5,677 nt of DNA from positions 1-5,677 of the forward strand of contig CAMWPK010000101.1 in the NCBI GenBank assembly GCA_947176115.1, in the 5' to 3' direction. Origin of the DNA: an uncultured Clostridia bacterium (GTDB lineage Bacteria > Bacillota > Clostridia > Christensenellales > UBA3700). Under the pieces are notes generated by a model. That model was not told the origin of the DNA, made no database searches, and saw nothing but the letters and a program-made list of their open reading frames with translations. How positions within the stretch are numbered: the first letter of the stretch is position 1; every line of letters begins with the position of its first letter. This document shows, one piece after another, positions 1 to 5,677 of the stretch. The translations under genes and the position numbers were made by a program.

Positions 1-57
1 GGTATAGAAGATAATAGAGTAAGAAATTGCTTTCAAAAGGTTTTTTTGCTCAAAATC

Positions 58-86
58 TTGATAGCTCAAAAGAAATGTGTTATAAT
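58..86 (+). promoter_or_regulatory. Sigma-A type promoter with extended -10 for the GH95 gene
   Basis: The -35 element TTGATA is at 58-63 and the -10 element TATAAT is at 81-86, with a 17-bp spacer. A TG at 78-79 makes the -10 an extended one. This is close to the housekeeping consensus and predicts a start of transcription near 92-94, giving a leader of about 55 nt before the GH95 start codon. The -35 lies between two direct copies of GCTCAAAA (48-55 and 64-71), which could be a regulator site. The assignment rests on sequence match alone. Confidence 0.75.
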
Positions 87-92
87 ATTTCA

Positions 93-148
93 GTACTTTG
101 AAAGATTGAAAACAAAGTGGTTGGACGTAAGCCGTCAAGAGGGAGTGT
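93..148 (+). promoter_or_regulatory. 5' leader of the GH95 transcript with ribosome binding site
   Basis: This is the transcribed leader predicted from the promoter at 58-86. It contains a 6-bp inverted repeat, ACTTTG (95-100) and CAAAGT (113-118), with a 12-nt loop. A second small hairpin pairs GACG (124-127) with CGTC (133-136). Neither is strong, and I do not recognise a riboswitch or T-box. The purine-rich run at 137-145 contains a GAGG core (139-142) 6 nt before the ATG at 149. It serves as the Shine-Dalgarno site and supports that start codon. Confidence 0.45.
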
Positions 149-2506
149 ATGAGGATTTGGTATAACAAAACCGCATCTAAGAGATTAATTAAACTAGGAC
201 AGCGCGTTGATAAAGCGCAAAACAGGTGGCAACAGCAGGCTTTGCCACTTGGCAACGGTATGTTGGGAATTACTGTGACGGGTGAGCCGTACAATGAAAG
301 CGTTGTTGTCAACGAAAAAACGCTATGGACAGGCGGACCGTCGCCTAAACGTCCTAATTACAACGGCGGAAATTTGAATAAGACTAAAGACGGCTTGGAT
401 ATGAAAGAAGTCTTTGCCAGCGCAAGAGAGCAACTCAAGAGGGGCGAGAATGCCGATGAGATATGCAAGAAGTTGGTAGGAGATACAAATGGCTACGGAA
501 GTTATCAATGCGCAGGAGTTTGGCGCATACGTTCAAAAAATAGGAAAGTAGAGAATTACAGTTTTGCTCTTGACTTTGACAAAGCCGAGGCTATCGCTAT
601 TTGGCGTAAAAGTAGCGAGAGATTTGCGCGTAACGCCTTCGTATCTTATCCTGACAAAGTTGCGGTCATAGAACAGACCAGCGCTGTGCCTTGCGATTGG
701 GAGTTGACTTGGGAGAGCCGTGTTGACGGAGCCGAGAGATGTAATTTAGACAAGACTTCAATGTTGATGCAGGGGCAGTTGAAAGACAATGCGCTTAAGT
801 ACGTTATGTCATGTAGACTTGTCTGCAACGGCGTGGTAGTCGCAACAGACAAGGGGTGGAAAGTACAGAGCGCTACTAAGACTGCATTGATTTTTACATA
901 CAAGACAGATTACAGCGACAATTATCCTACTTATCGCAGTGGTAAGAGCGACGTCGAAATGAAGGAAGAAGTCCTTGAGTTGACAGACAACGCTGTAAGA
1001 ATGGGCGTCGAAAAACTAAGAGAAAATCATGTAAAAGATTGGAAAGCGTTATATGCTTCAATGGAATTTTCTTTGGGAGCTTCAGAACCGCAAATTCCGA
1101 CGGATAAACTTCTGAGAAATTATATAAGAAGTAACGAAAAAGATAAAAGATGGATAGAGCAGTTGCTCTTTGCATACGGTAGATATTTGATGATTTCTTC
1201 GTCAAGAAAGGACGACGTGCTTCCAAATAATCTGCAAGGCATATGGAATTGTTCAGATTCTCCTGCCTGGGCAAGCGATTATCACCTCAATATCAATCTT
1301 CAGATGAATTATTGGATGGCGCCACTTACTGGGCTTATTGATTGCGAAATGCCACTCATAAGATATCTGCAGGCTTTGAGAGCGCCGGGACGCGTGACAG
1401 CGTCGACGTATTGTGGAATAGGCGACGGTAAGAGCGAAAGCGGTTATCTTTATCACACGCAAAACACTCCGTTTGGCTGGACTTGTCCGGGGTGGGAGTT
1501 CTGTTGGGGGTGGTCGGCAGTAGCGCCCGCTTGGATACTCCACAACGTATACGAAACTTATCTTTTCAGCGCTAATAAGCAGTTGTTGGAAGAGATATAT
1601 CCAATGCTTAAGGAGGCTACGCTTACCTACGATGCGCTTATGGATAAGAGCGGAGAGAGGTGGCTTATTTCGCCTAGTTTTTCTCCGGAACACGGACCTA
1701 TTACTCACGGCAATACGTTTGACCAAATATTCATATGGCAGTTGTACTCTGACGCTATAGACGCGGGAAGCAAGCTGGGAGAAGACGAAGAAAAGATAGA
1801 AGAATGGAAAGAAGTGCTGTCAAAGCTCAAACCTATTGAAGTAGGCGTGGATAATCAAATTCTTGAGTGGTACCATGAAAAGCAACTTGGCTCGGTGGGC
1901 GAAAAACATCACAGACACGTGTCGCACTTAATGGGATTGTATCCGTGCGCATTAATTGGTAAGAACGACAGCGAATTGCTCCAAGCTACTAAGGTTTCGC
2001 TTGAGGACAGAGGGGGTAAGTCTACGGGTTGGGCGACGGCGTTGAGGCTTTGTCTTTGGGCAAGACTTTACGACGGAGAAAGGGCGTACAAACTCGTTGA
2101 AAGACTAATAAACAACAATATCTATCAAAATCTTTGGGATACGCATCCGCCATTCCAAATCGACGGTAACTTCGGTTATGTCGCGGGCGTATGCGAAATG
2201 CTTGTTCACAGTCACGGCAATGCCGTCAAGTTGTTGCCGACCTTGCCCAACGAGTGGTCTGAAGGTTCAGTAAGAGGTCTGTGCGTTAGAGGCGGATTTG
2301 CTATTGACTTCAGTTGGAAGAAATGCAATTGGAAAGAGATAAGCGTACATACGCTCACAGAAGGTGAATTTAGACTTGAAGTAGTCCAAGACGTCAAAGT
2401 TACTGATGGCAACGTAATAGAAGTCGAAGTGGTCAGGGATGGCAATATCGTATCATGGCATTGCGAAAAGGGACACGTTTACAGAGTGTGTAAAAAGAAA
2501 TTTTGA
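149..2506 (+). CDS. GH95 family glycoside hydrolase, probable cytoplasmic alpha-L-fucosidase
   Basis: This enzyme probably hydrolyses terminal alpha-L-fucosyl linkages (typically alpha-1,2) in host or plant glycan fragments. GH95 also includes alpha-L-galactosidases, so the sugar is not certain. The 785-residue length is normal for an intracellular member. The N-terminal beta-sandwich begins with the family signature (ALPLGNG, residues 31-37; NEKTLW, 55-60) and continues through a GSYQ motif near 117-120 and a SYPDK motif (166-170). The catalytic alpha/alpha barrel follows, with NLQGIWN (361-367), the NINLQMNYW block (381-389), SPSFSPEHG (508-516), HRHVSH (588-593) and PFQIDGNFG (668-676). 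By comparison with Bifidobacterium AfcA, the likely catalytic residues are N381 and N383 (activating the water), E514 (acid) and D672; all are present. A small beta domain closes the protein. There is no signal peptide, lipobox or anchor, so I infer that it acts on imported oligosaccharides. The start is supported by the MRIWYNK opening, which matches the usual family N-terminus, and by the purine-rich site upstream. Residues 11-26 look like an insertion between the first strand and the signature. The gene has its own promoter and terminator, and no transporter or other glycosidase is visible beside it. Confidence 0.93.
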   Translation: MRIWYNKTASKRLIKLGQRVDKAQNRWQQQALPLGNGMLGITVTGEPYNESVVVNEKTLWTGGPSPKRPNYNGGNLNKTKDGLDMKEVFASAREQLKRGENADEICKKLVGDTNGYGSYQCAGVWRIRSKNRKVENYSFALDFDKAEAIAIWRKSSERFARNAFVSYPDKVAVIEQTSAVPCDWELTWESRVDGAERCNLDKTSMLMQGQLKDNALKYVMSCRLVCNGVVVATDKGWKVQSATKTALIFTYKTDYSDNYPTYRSGKSDVEMKEEVLELTDNAVRMGVEKLRENHVKDWKALYASMEFSLGASEPQIPTDKLLRNYIRSNEKDKRWIEQLLFAYGRYLMISSSRKDDVLPNNLQGIWNCSDSPAWASDYHLNINLQMNYWMAPLTGLIDCEMPLIRYLQALRAPGRVTASTYCGIGDGKSESGYLYHTQNTPFGWTCPGWEFCWGWSAVAPAWILHNVYETYLFSANKQLLEEIYPMLKEATLTYDALMDKSGERWLISPSFSPEHGPITHGNTFDQIFIWQLYSDAIDAGSKLGEDEEKIEEWKEVLSKLKPIEVGVDNQILEWYHEKQLGSVGEKHHRHVSHLMGLYPCALIGKNDSELLQATKVSLEDRGGKSTGWATALRLCLWARLYDGERAYKLVERLINNNIYQNLWDTHPPFQIDGNFGYVAGVCEMLVHSHGNAVKLLPTLPNEWSEGSVRGLCVRGGFAIDFSWKKCNWKEISVHTLTEGEFRLEVVQDVKVTDGNVIEVEVVRDGNIVSWHCEKGHVYRVCKKKF

Positions 2507-2510
2507 TTTA

Positions 2511-2556
2511 TAAAAGTCATATGCAGTTGGAAAGCGTATGACTTTTACAATTTTTT
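2511..2556 (+). terminator. Rho-independent terminator after the GH95 gene
   Basis: The arms at 2511-2524 (TAAAAGTCATATGC) and 2534-2547 (GCGTATGACTTTTA) form a 14-bp stem with one G-U pair and a 9-nt loop. After a 3-nt gap comes a run of six T at 2551-2556. It begins 4 nt after the GH95 stop codon and should separate this gene from the two-component operon. Confidence 0.88.
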
Positions 2557-2584
2557 AACAATTTAGCAATATTTTATTTAATAT
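2544..2584 (+). promoter_or_regulatory. Probable promoter of the two-component operon with direct-repeat operator
   Basis: A candidate -35 TTAACA (2555-2560) and -10 TAATAT (2579-2584) are separated by 18 bp in a very AT-rich gap. Other -10 choices (TATAAG at 2582, CATAAT at 2592) cannot be excluded. TTTACA (2544-2549) and TTAACA (2555-2560) form a direct repeat with an 11-bp period. This is the architecture bound by OmpR/PhoB-type regulators and resembles the PhoP box of Bacillus. Because the repeat overlaps the -35, autoregulation by the downstream response regulator is plausible. This is an inference from pattern only. Confidence 0.45.
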
Positions 2585-2617
2585 AAGATAACATAATAGA
2601 AGCATGGAGGAAACAAT

Positions 2618-3289
2618 ATGCCTAGAATTTTGGTAGTAGAGGATGACAAGGATCTCAATAGATTGATTAGTTCTTGTTTGCGCGGAGAGGGGCACGACAT
2701 TACGAGCGCATTTGACGGAGAAGAGGCTCTAAAGTATTCTGGCGAGGGTAAATTTGATTTATTGCTTACCGACATAATGATGCCAAAAGTTGACGGCTTT
2801 GATTTAGCGGAGCGTACTAAACTTATCGATAAGAATATACCTATAGTCTTTATGACGGCTAAGGATGATAAGCCATCTCAACTTTTGGGATACAGATTAG
2901 GCATAGACGATTATATTGTCAAGCCTTTTGATATAGACGTGCTGATAATGAAGATTGGCGCTATCTTGCGAAGGGCAAAGATTGAGAGCGAAAAGACTAT
3001 CAACGTAGGCAATTTTTCTATGAATATTGATGAACGCACAGCGCTTATAGACGGTGAGGAAATATCGCTTACCGTGAGGGAGTTTGATTTGCTTTTTAAG
3101 TTTTTGTCTTATCCCAAAAAGACATTTACGCGCTCGGCGCTTATGGAAGAATTTTGGGATTTTGATTCGTCGGCAACTTCAAGGACGGTGGACGTATATA
3201 TGGCAAAACTCAGAGAAAAGACAGCCCGTTGCAACGGATTTGAAATACAGACGGTTCACGGACTCGGTTATAAGGCGGTGTTGAAATGA
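2618..3289 (+). CDS. OmpR/PhoB-family response regulator transcription factor
   Basis: This is a cytoplasmic DNA-binding response regulator of 223 residues, the normal size for the OmpR family. The receiver domain (about 2-117) shows the acidic pocket E8/D9/D10, the phospho-acceptor D52 in the LLLTDIMMP motif, the switch threonine T80, the aromatic switch position Y99 and the conserved K102-P103 pair. The C-terminal winged helix-turn-helix domain (about 125-223) contains the REFDLL motif, the SRTVDVYMAKLREK recognition-helix region and the HGLGYK wing end. A GGAGG site at 2606-2610 lies 7 nt before the ATG and fixes the start. The stop overlaps the next start by 4 bp (ATGA), so it is co-translated with the kinase at 3286, its evident partner. 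Its targets are unknown. The direct repeat just upstream suggests that it may control its own operon. Confidence 0.95.
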   Translation: MPRILVVEDDKDLNRLISSCLRGEGHDITSAFDGEEALKYSGEGKFDLLLTDIMMPKVDGFDLAERTKLIDKNIPIVFMTAKDDKPSQLLGYRLGIDDYIVKPFDIDVLIMKIGAILRRAKIESEKTINVGNFSMNIDERTALIDGEEISLTVREFDLLFKFLSYPKKTFTRSALMEEFWDFDSSATSRTVDVYMAKLREKTARCNGFEIQTVHGLGYKAVLK

Positions 3290-4317
3290 AAGGCAAGTCG
3301 GGCAAGTCTTCGACGGTTTGGGGATACGTATTCTTTTTTATTGCCATTGTCGTAATAATAACTTTGGCAATACCTATCTATGATTACGCAAGACAAAAAA
3401 GCGGTGGCGACAAAGCGGTATTGAGCGTCGTTATGTTGCTAGTCATAGTTTTTTTGGCGGGGCTTGGGGTATTGGTTGACGTGCTTCGCCGTAAGTTCAC
3501 TTATGAAAAGCCTTTGGAGCAAATAAGACAGGCTACGGAGCAAATTGCAAAGGGCGACTTTTCCGTTAGGCTTAATATTGATAGCCGATTGAATTTTTCG
3601 GGATATGACGAGATAATGCAAAATCTAAACGTTATGGCGCAGGAGTTGAGTAAAAGCGAGATATTGAAGAGCGATTTTATTGCCAACGTATCTCACGAAC
3701 TTAAGACGCCTTTAGCTGTAATTCAAAGTTACTGTCAGTTATTGCAAGAAAAGAATTTGGGCGAAGATGAGAGAATAAAGTACGCTCAGTCGCTTGCGCA
3801 AGCGTCTAAGAAATTGACGGAGCTGGTGACTAATATTCTAAAACTAAATAAGTTGGAAAATCAGCAAATTTTGACTGAATTTGAGGACGTCAAAATCAAC
3901 GCGCAACTTGAGGAACTTATCGTAAGTTACGTAGATATTATAGAGGAAAAGGGAATAGAACTTGAAGTGGATTTGCAGGAAGTAACTATCAATTCGGTAT
4001 CGGGATACCTTGAAATTGTGTGGGCAAATCTGCTTTCCAACGCAATCAAGTTTACTGAAAGCGGTGGCAAAATAAAGATATCAGCAAAGCAAGTAGACAG
4101 CAAAGCCGTAGTATCGGTAAGCGATAGCGGTTGCGGAATGACGCCTGAAACAGGCAAACGCATATTTGAAAAATTCTATCAAGGCGATACTTCGCACACG
4201 CAAGAGGGCAACGGACTTGGTCTTGCGCTTGTAAAGAAAGTTATTGAAAAACTTGGCGGAAGTATATCAGTAAGCAGTGAACTTGGCAAGGGAAGCACTT
4301 TTACGGTAACTATATGA
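3286..4317 (+). CDS. Two-segment membrane sensor histidine kinase with minimal external loop
   Basis: This is the membrane histidine kinase that should phosphorylate the regulator encoded just upstream. It has 343 residues. Two hydrophobic segments (about 12-33 and 44-66) are separated by only about ten polar residues (34-43), so there is no extracytoplasmic sensor domain. A HAMP-like linker follows (about 67-120, with the GDFSVRL stretch). The HisKA dimerisation domain carries the H-box FIANVSHELKTPL with H137. The ATPase domain has the N-box WANLLSNAIKF (N248, N252), G1 box DSGCGM (280-285), F-box residues F294 and F297, and G2 box GNGLGLAL (308-315), so it looks fully active. The short loop puts it among the intramembrane-sensing kinases. 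With its HAMP linker it resembles SaeS more than BceS; this is similarity of layout, not proof of orthology. An AAGGCGG site at 3272-3278 precedes the start. Such kinases often respond to cell-envelope stress through a membrane partner, and two candidate partners follow in the operon. Confidence 0.94.
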   Translation: MKGKSGKSSTVWGYVFFFIAIVVIITLAIPIYDYARQKSGGDKAVLSVVMLLVIVFLAGLGVLVDVLRRKFTYEKPLEQIRQATEQIAKGDFSVRLNIDSRLNFSGYDEIMQNLNVMAQELSKSEILKSDFIANVSHELKTPLAVIQSYCQLLQEKNLGEDERIKYAQSLAQASKKLTELVTNILKLNKLENQQILTEFEDVKINAQLEELIVSYVDIIEEKGIELEVDLQEVTINSVSGYLEIVWANLLSNAIKFTESGGKIKISAKQVDSKAVVSVSDSGCGMTPETGKRIFEKFYQGDTSHTQEGNGLGLALVKKVIEKLGGSISVSSELGKGSTFTVTI

Positions 4318-5108
4318 AAAAGGGCTCTATAAAAGAGAAGTTTTTGCTTTGGGCGAACAAGCATGAATTGACAAGGGAAATGCTCAACAACTATGGCGTA
4401 CGAACGGTGATATTTGCGACAGTTTCATTCGTAATATCTATTGCCTACGGCGTTTATAATCTCACGCTGTCCGTGACGCAGATATCTATATGGTACGGAG
4501 TGCTTGCAGGGTACTATATATTGCTTGCAATTATGCGAGGCGGTGTAGTTTTTCATCACAGAAAAAAGCGTAAAGCGCAAAAGATAGGCAAAGTCATAGA
4601 AAATGAAAAAGTTAAACAAATAAAGAAATACCGTATTTGTGGGATATTGCTTGTTATAATGACGTTTGCGCTTTCGATTGCCGTAATGGAAATGATAAGC
4701 GAGCACAAAACTTTTGAACATGCCGGACTTATGATTTACGTATCTGCGACGTATACTTTTTATAAAGTTACTGTAGCTATAATCAATATAGTTAAAGCAA
4801 AAAAGCAAAGCGATATGACGGTACAGGCAATACGCAATATCAATATGGCAGACGCTATCGTATCAATACTTACGCTACAGACAAGTATGATTCACTCTTT
4901 TGGCGCTGACGACGGAGTAAGATTCGCAGACACGCTCAACGGCGCAACAGGCGCAGTAGTATGCGCGCTGGTTTTTGCTTTGGGGATATATATGATAGTC
5001 AATTCCCAAAGACAATTGAGAATAGAGATAGCAAATAAAGATAATAATGCGCTGATGGAAGAAGCTAAGGCTGAAGAAGGTCAATACGATTCCTCGCAAG
5101 GAGTATAA
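4314..5108 (+). CDS. Six-segment membrane protein of unknown function, kinase-linked
   Basis: The protein has 264 residues, and I cannot assign a function. Hydrophobic stretches near 30-52, 57-77, 107-128, 137-160, 178-197 and 210-230 suggest about six membrane segments; the fifth is the weakest. A strongly basic cytoplasmic loop (about 81-106, including HHRKKRK) separates segments 2 and 3, a second basic loop (161-176) follows segment 4, and the C-terminal tail (231-264) is soluble and acidic. By the positive-inside rule both ends are cytoplasmic. Stretches such as WYGVLAGYYILLAIMR (60-75) and LNGATGAVVCALV (208-220) resemble, from memory, a widespread uncharacterised family in gut Firmicutes; I could not check this. 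I see no ATP-binding, protease or transporter signature. The start overlaps the kinase stop by 4 bp (ATGA) and lacks a convincing Shine-Dalgarno site, so translation is probably coupled to the kinase. This favours a stoichiometric role next to it, such as a sensing or damping partner; that role is inference. Confidence 0.85.
   Translation: MKKGSIKEKFLLWANKHELTREMLNNYGVRTVIFATVSFVISIAYGVYNLTLSVTQISIWYGVLAGYYILLAIMRGGVVFHHRKKRKAQKIGKVIENEKVKQIKKYRICGILLVIMTFALSIAVMEMISEHKTFEHAGLMIYVSATYTFYKVTVAIINIVKAKKQSDMTVQAIRNINMADAIVSILTLQTSMIHSFGADDGVRFADTLNGATGAVVCALVFALGIYMIVNSQRQLRIEIANKDNNALMEEAKAEEGQYDSSQGV
5098..5103 (+). promoter_or_regulatory. Strong ribosome binding site for the last operon gene
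   Basis: AAGGAG at 5098-5103 lies 8 nt before the ATG at 5112 and is within the last codons of the preceding gene. It is the best Shine-Dalgarno site in the operon and fixes the start of the small membrane protein. The previous gene has none, so the last gene may be translated more strongly and independently. Confidence 0.8.
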
Positions 5109-5111
5109 ATT

Positions 5112-5558
5112 ATGAATGACAAAGAGTTTAAGTATACTTATTCTGCGCCGACTGCGGAAGAGAAAAAAGAAATATTAAAAATTCAAAGTCAATACATGCC
5201 TAAAGAGCGAGATACTAAAGAAGCAAGAGTTGTTCAACTTAAAAAGCTAGACGTCATAGTAAAAGCTCCAGCAAAAGTTGTTGCTATCATAACGGGTGTG
5301 ATAGGCTTTTGCTGTTTTGGTTTTGGCATGACTATGTCATTGGAGTGGCAAATAATTTCGTGGGGCGCTATCTTGGGAATAATCGGGCTTGTCCTTATGG
5401 CAGTTGCATATCCCATTTTCAATAAAATCATTGCTAAACGCAAGAAAAAATATGCCGAGCAAATCTTAGCTTTATCTCACGTTCTTTTGAATGAAGATAA
5501 TGAAGAAAATGTGAGCTTAGATATAAAACAAGTACCAACCAATAAAGACGAGGAATAG
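5112..5558 (+). CDS. Small two-segment membrane protein of unknown function
   Basis: The protein has 148 residues and no function I can assign. A charged N-terminal region (1-52) carries the motif YTYSAPTAEEKKEI (8-21), then a lysine-rich segment leads into a membrane hairpin with helices at about 53-75 and 81-104. The turn between them is very short (around SLEW, 76-79). A cytoplasmic tail (105-148) starts strongly basic (AKRKKKY) and ends acidic. Both ends should be cytoplasmic. From memory the YTYSAPT opening and the hairpin resemble a conserved uncharacterised family of Clostridia, but this is unverified. It starts 3 bp after the preceding stop with a good AAGGAG site, and its own last codons form one arm of the operon terminator. 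As the fourth gene of a kinase operon, it may modulate the kinase or respond to its output; the sequence alone does not decide. Confidence 0.82.
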   Translation: MNDKEFKYTYSAPTAEEKKEILKIQSQYMPKERDTKEARVVQLKKLDVIVKAPAKVVAIITGVIGFCCFGFGMTMSLEWQIISWGAILGIIGLVLMAVAYPIFNKIIAKRKKKYAEQILALSHVLLNEDNEENVSLDIKQVPTNKDEE

Positions 5559-5575
5559 TTTTATTCTTCGTCTTT
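5544..5575. terminator. Bidirectional hairpin terminator inside both convergent gene ends
   Basis: The arms at 5544-5557 and 5562-5575 pair over 14 bp with one G-U pair and a 4-nt GTTT loop. On the plus strand the stem runs into TTTTTCTAT (5573-5581), giving a good intrinsic terminator for the four-gene operon. On the minus strand the stem is followed only by ATTGG after its own TTT, so termination in that direction may be weaker. The stem contains the plus-strand stop TAG (5556-5558), and the minus-strand stop TAA (5561-5563) spans loop and stem. Confidence 0.82.
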
Positions 5576-5677
5576 TTCTATCAGGAAGAAGGTTTTGTAT
5601 TCCGGTTGCGCTTTTAATTCTCTCATTAAAACGCTTATGTCGTCAAATATAGGTTTTAAGAAATTATCGCGTGGAAG
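5561..5677 (-). CDS. 3' end of a convergent gene, product unknown (partial)
   Basis: The minus strand is open from the window edge to a TAA at 5561-5563, giving the last 38 residues of a protein whose start lies outside the window. The segment reads as a plausible mixed helical tail (IFDDISVLMREL near its middle) and ends in an acidic KDEE. The other two minus-strand frames are closed by stops near the right edge. The stop codon sits in the shared hairpin, leaving only 2 bp between this gene and the operon end, which is typical of convergent gene pairs. I do not recognise the family from this fragment. The opposite strand is also open here in one frame, so the call rests on composition and on the terminator placement. 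Confidence 0.6.
   Translation of the reverse strand, partial: LPRDNFLKPIFDDISVLMRELKAQPEYKTFFLIEKDEE

Noticed and set aside
31..47. T-rich run after CAAAAGG as a terminator of an upstream gene
   Set aside because: No stable hairpin precedes the T run.
1..165. Plus-strand frame open from the window edge to a TAA at 163-165, a possible upstream gene end
   Set aside because: It runs through a near-consensus promoter and across the GH95 ribosome binding site and start. Its composition is not protein-like, so an open frame by chance is more likely.
927..1274. 115-codon minus-strand open frame
   Set aside because: It is an antisense shadow of the GH95 linker region with no recognisable motif.
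1253..1726. 157-codon open frame on the minus strand inside the GH95 gene
   Set aside because: It is antisense to the catalytic barrel, has an Arg/Ser-rich unlikely composition and no ribosome binding site or domain. The plus-strand frame is unambiguously GH95.
3084..3284. 66-codon plus-strand frame inside the response regulator
   Set aside because: It is an out-of-frame shadow of the winged-helix domain, with no initiation site.
2618..4317. Assignment of the pair as saeR/saeS or phoP/phoR
   Set aside because: The kinase layout resembles SaeS and the repeat resembles a PhoP box, but the family is too large and the neighbours differ. No gene symbol is justified.
4425..4808. 127-codon minus-strand open frame within the six-segment membrane protein gene
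   Set aside because: Its Tyr/Phe/Arg-rich composition is typical of antisense reading of hydrophobic codons. The plus-strand gene has the coupled start and the operon context.
5559..5677. Plus-strand frame open after the last operon stop, suggesting readthrough or a disrupted longer gene
   Set aside because: It would begin in the terminator hairpin and encodes a Ser/Lys-rich string. The minus-strand frame over the same bases looks more like a real protein tail and fits a convergent gene.

Overview
The window looks like a chromosomal segment from a low-to-moderate GC Gram-positive bacterium, most likely a gut-associated member of the Clostridia (Firmicutes). The basis is the consensus sigma-A type promoter spacing, strong purine-rich Shine-Dalgarno sites, the SaeS/PhoR-like two-component pair and a cytoplasmic GH95 glycosidase. 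I cannot name a genus. Nothing suggests phage, plasmid, transposon, CRISPR or RNA-gene content.

Layout. (1) Positions 1-148 are a non-coding leader. It holds a near-consensus extended -10 promoter (TTGATA, 17 bp, TGTTATAAT) and a transcribed leader of about 55 nt. (2) Positions 149-2506 encode a complete 785-residue GH95 alpha-L-fucosidase-family enzyme with no signal peptide. It is closed by a strong hairpin terminator at 2511-2556 and so is probably a single-gene transcription unit. (3) Positions 2557-2617 are a short AT-rich promoter region. It contains a TTTACA/TTAACA direct repeat one helical turn apart, a plausible site for an OmpR-type regulator. (4) Positions 2618-5558 are a tightly packed four-gene operon: an OmpR-family response regulator, a histidine kinase with two membrane segments and only about ten external residues, a six-segment membrane protein of unknown function, and a small two-segment membrane protein of unknown function. 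The first two junctions are 4-bp ATGA overlaps and the third is a 3-bp gap. (5) Positions 5561-5677 hold the 3' end of a convergent gene on the minus strand. A 14-bp hairpin at 5544-5575 lies inside the ends of both convergent genes and contains both stop codons. As a result the two unrelated proteins end in the same four residues, KDEE.

How the parts may work together. The kinase has almost no extracellular sensor, so it probably detects events within the membrane or relies on a partner protein. The two co-translated membrane proteins are the obvious partner candidates. This arrangement resembles the logic of staphylococcal SaePQRS, but I see no evidence of orthology. The fucosidase has its own promoter and terminator, so a functional link to the two-component system is only positional. 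The most interesting undescribed unit here is the four-gene membrane-signalling operon.
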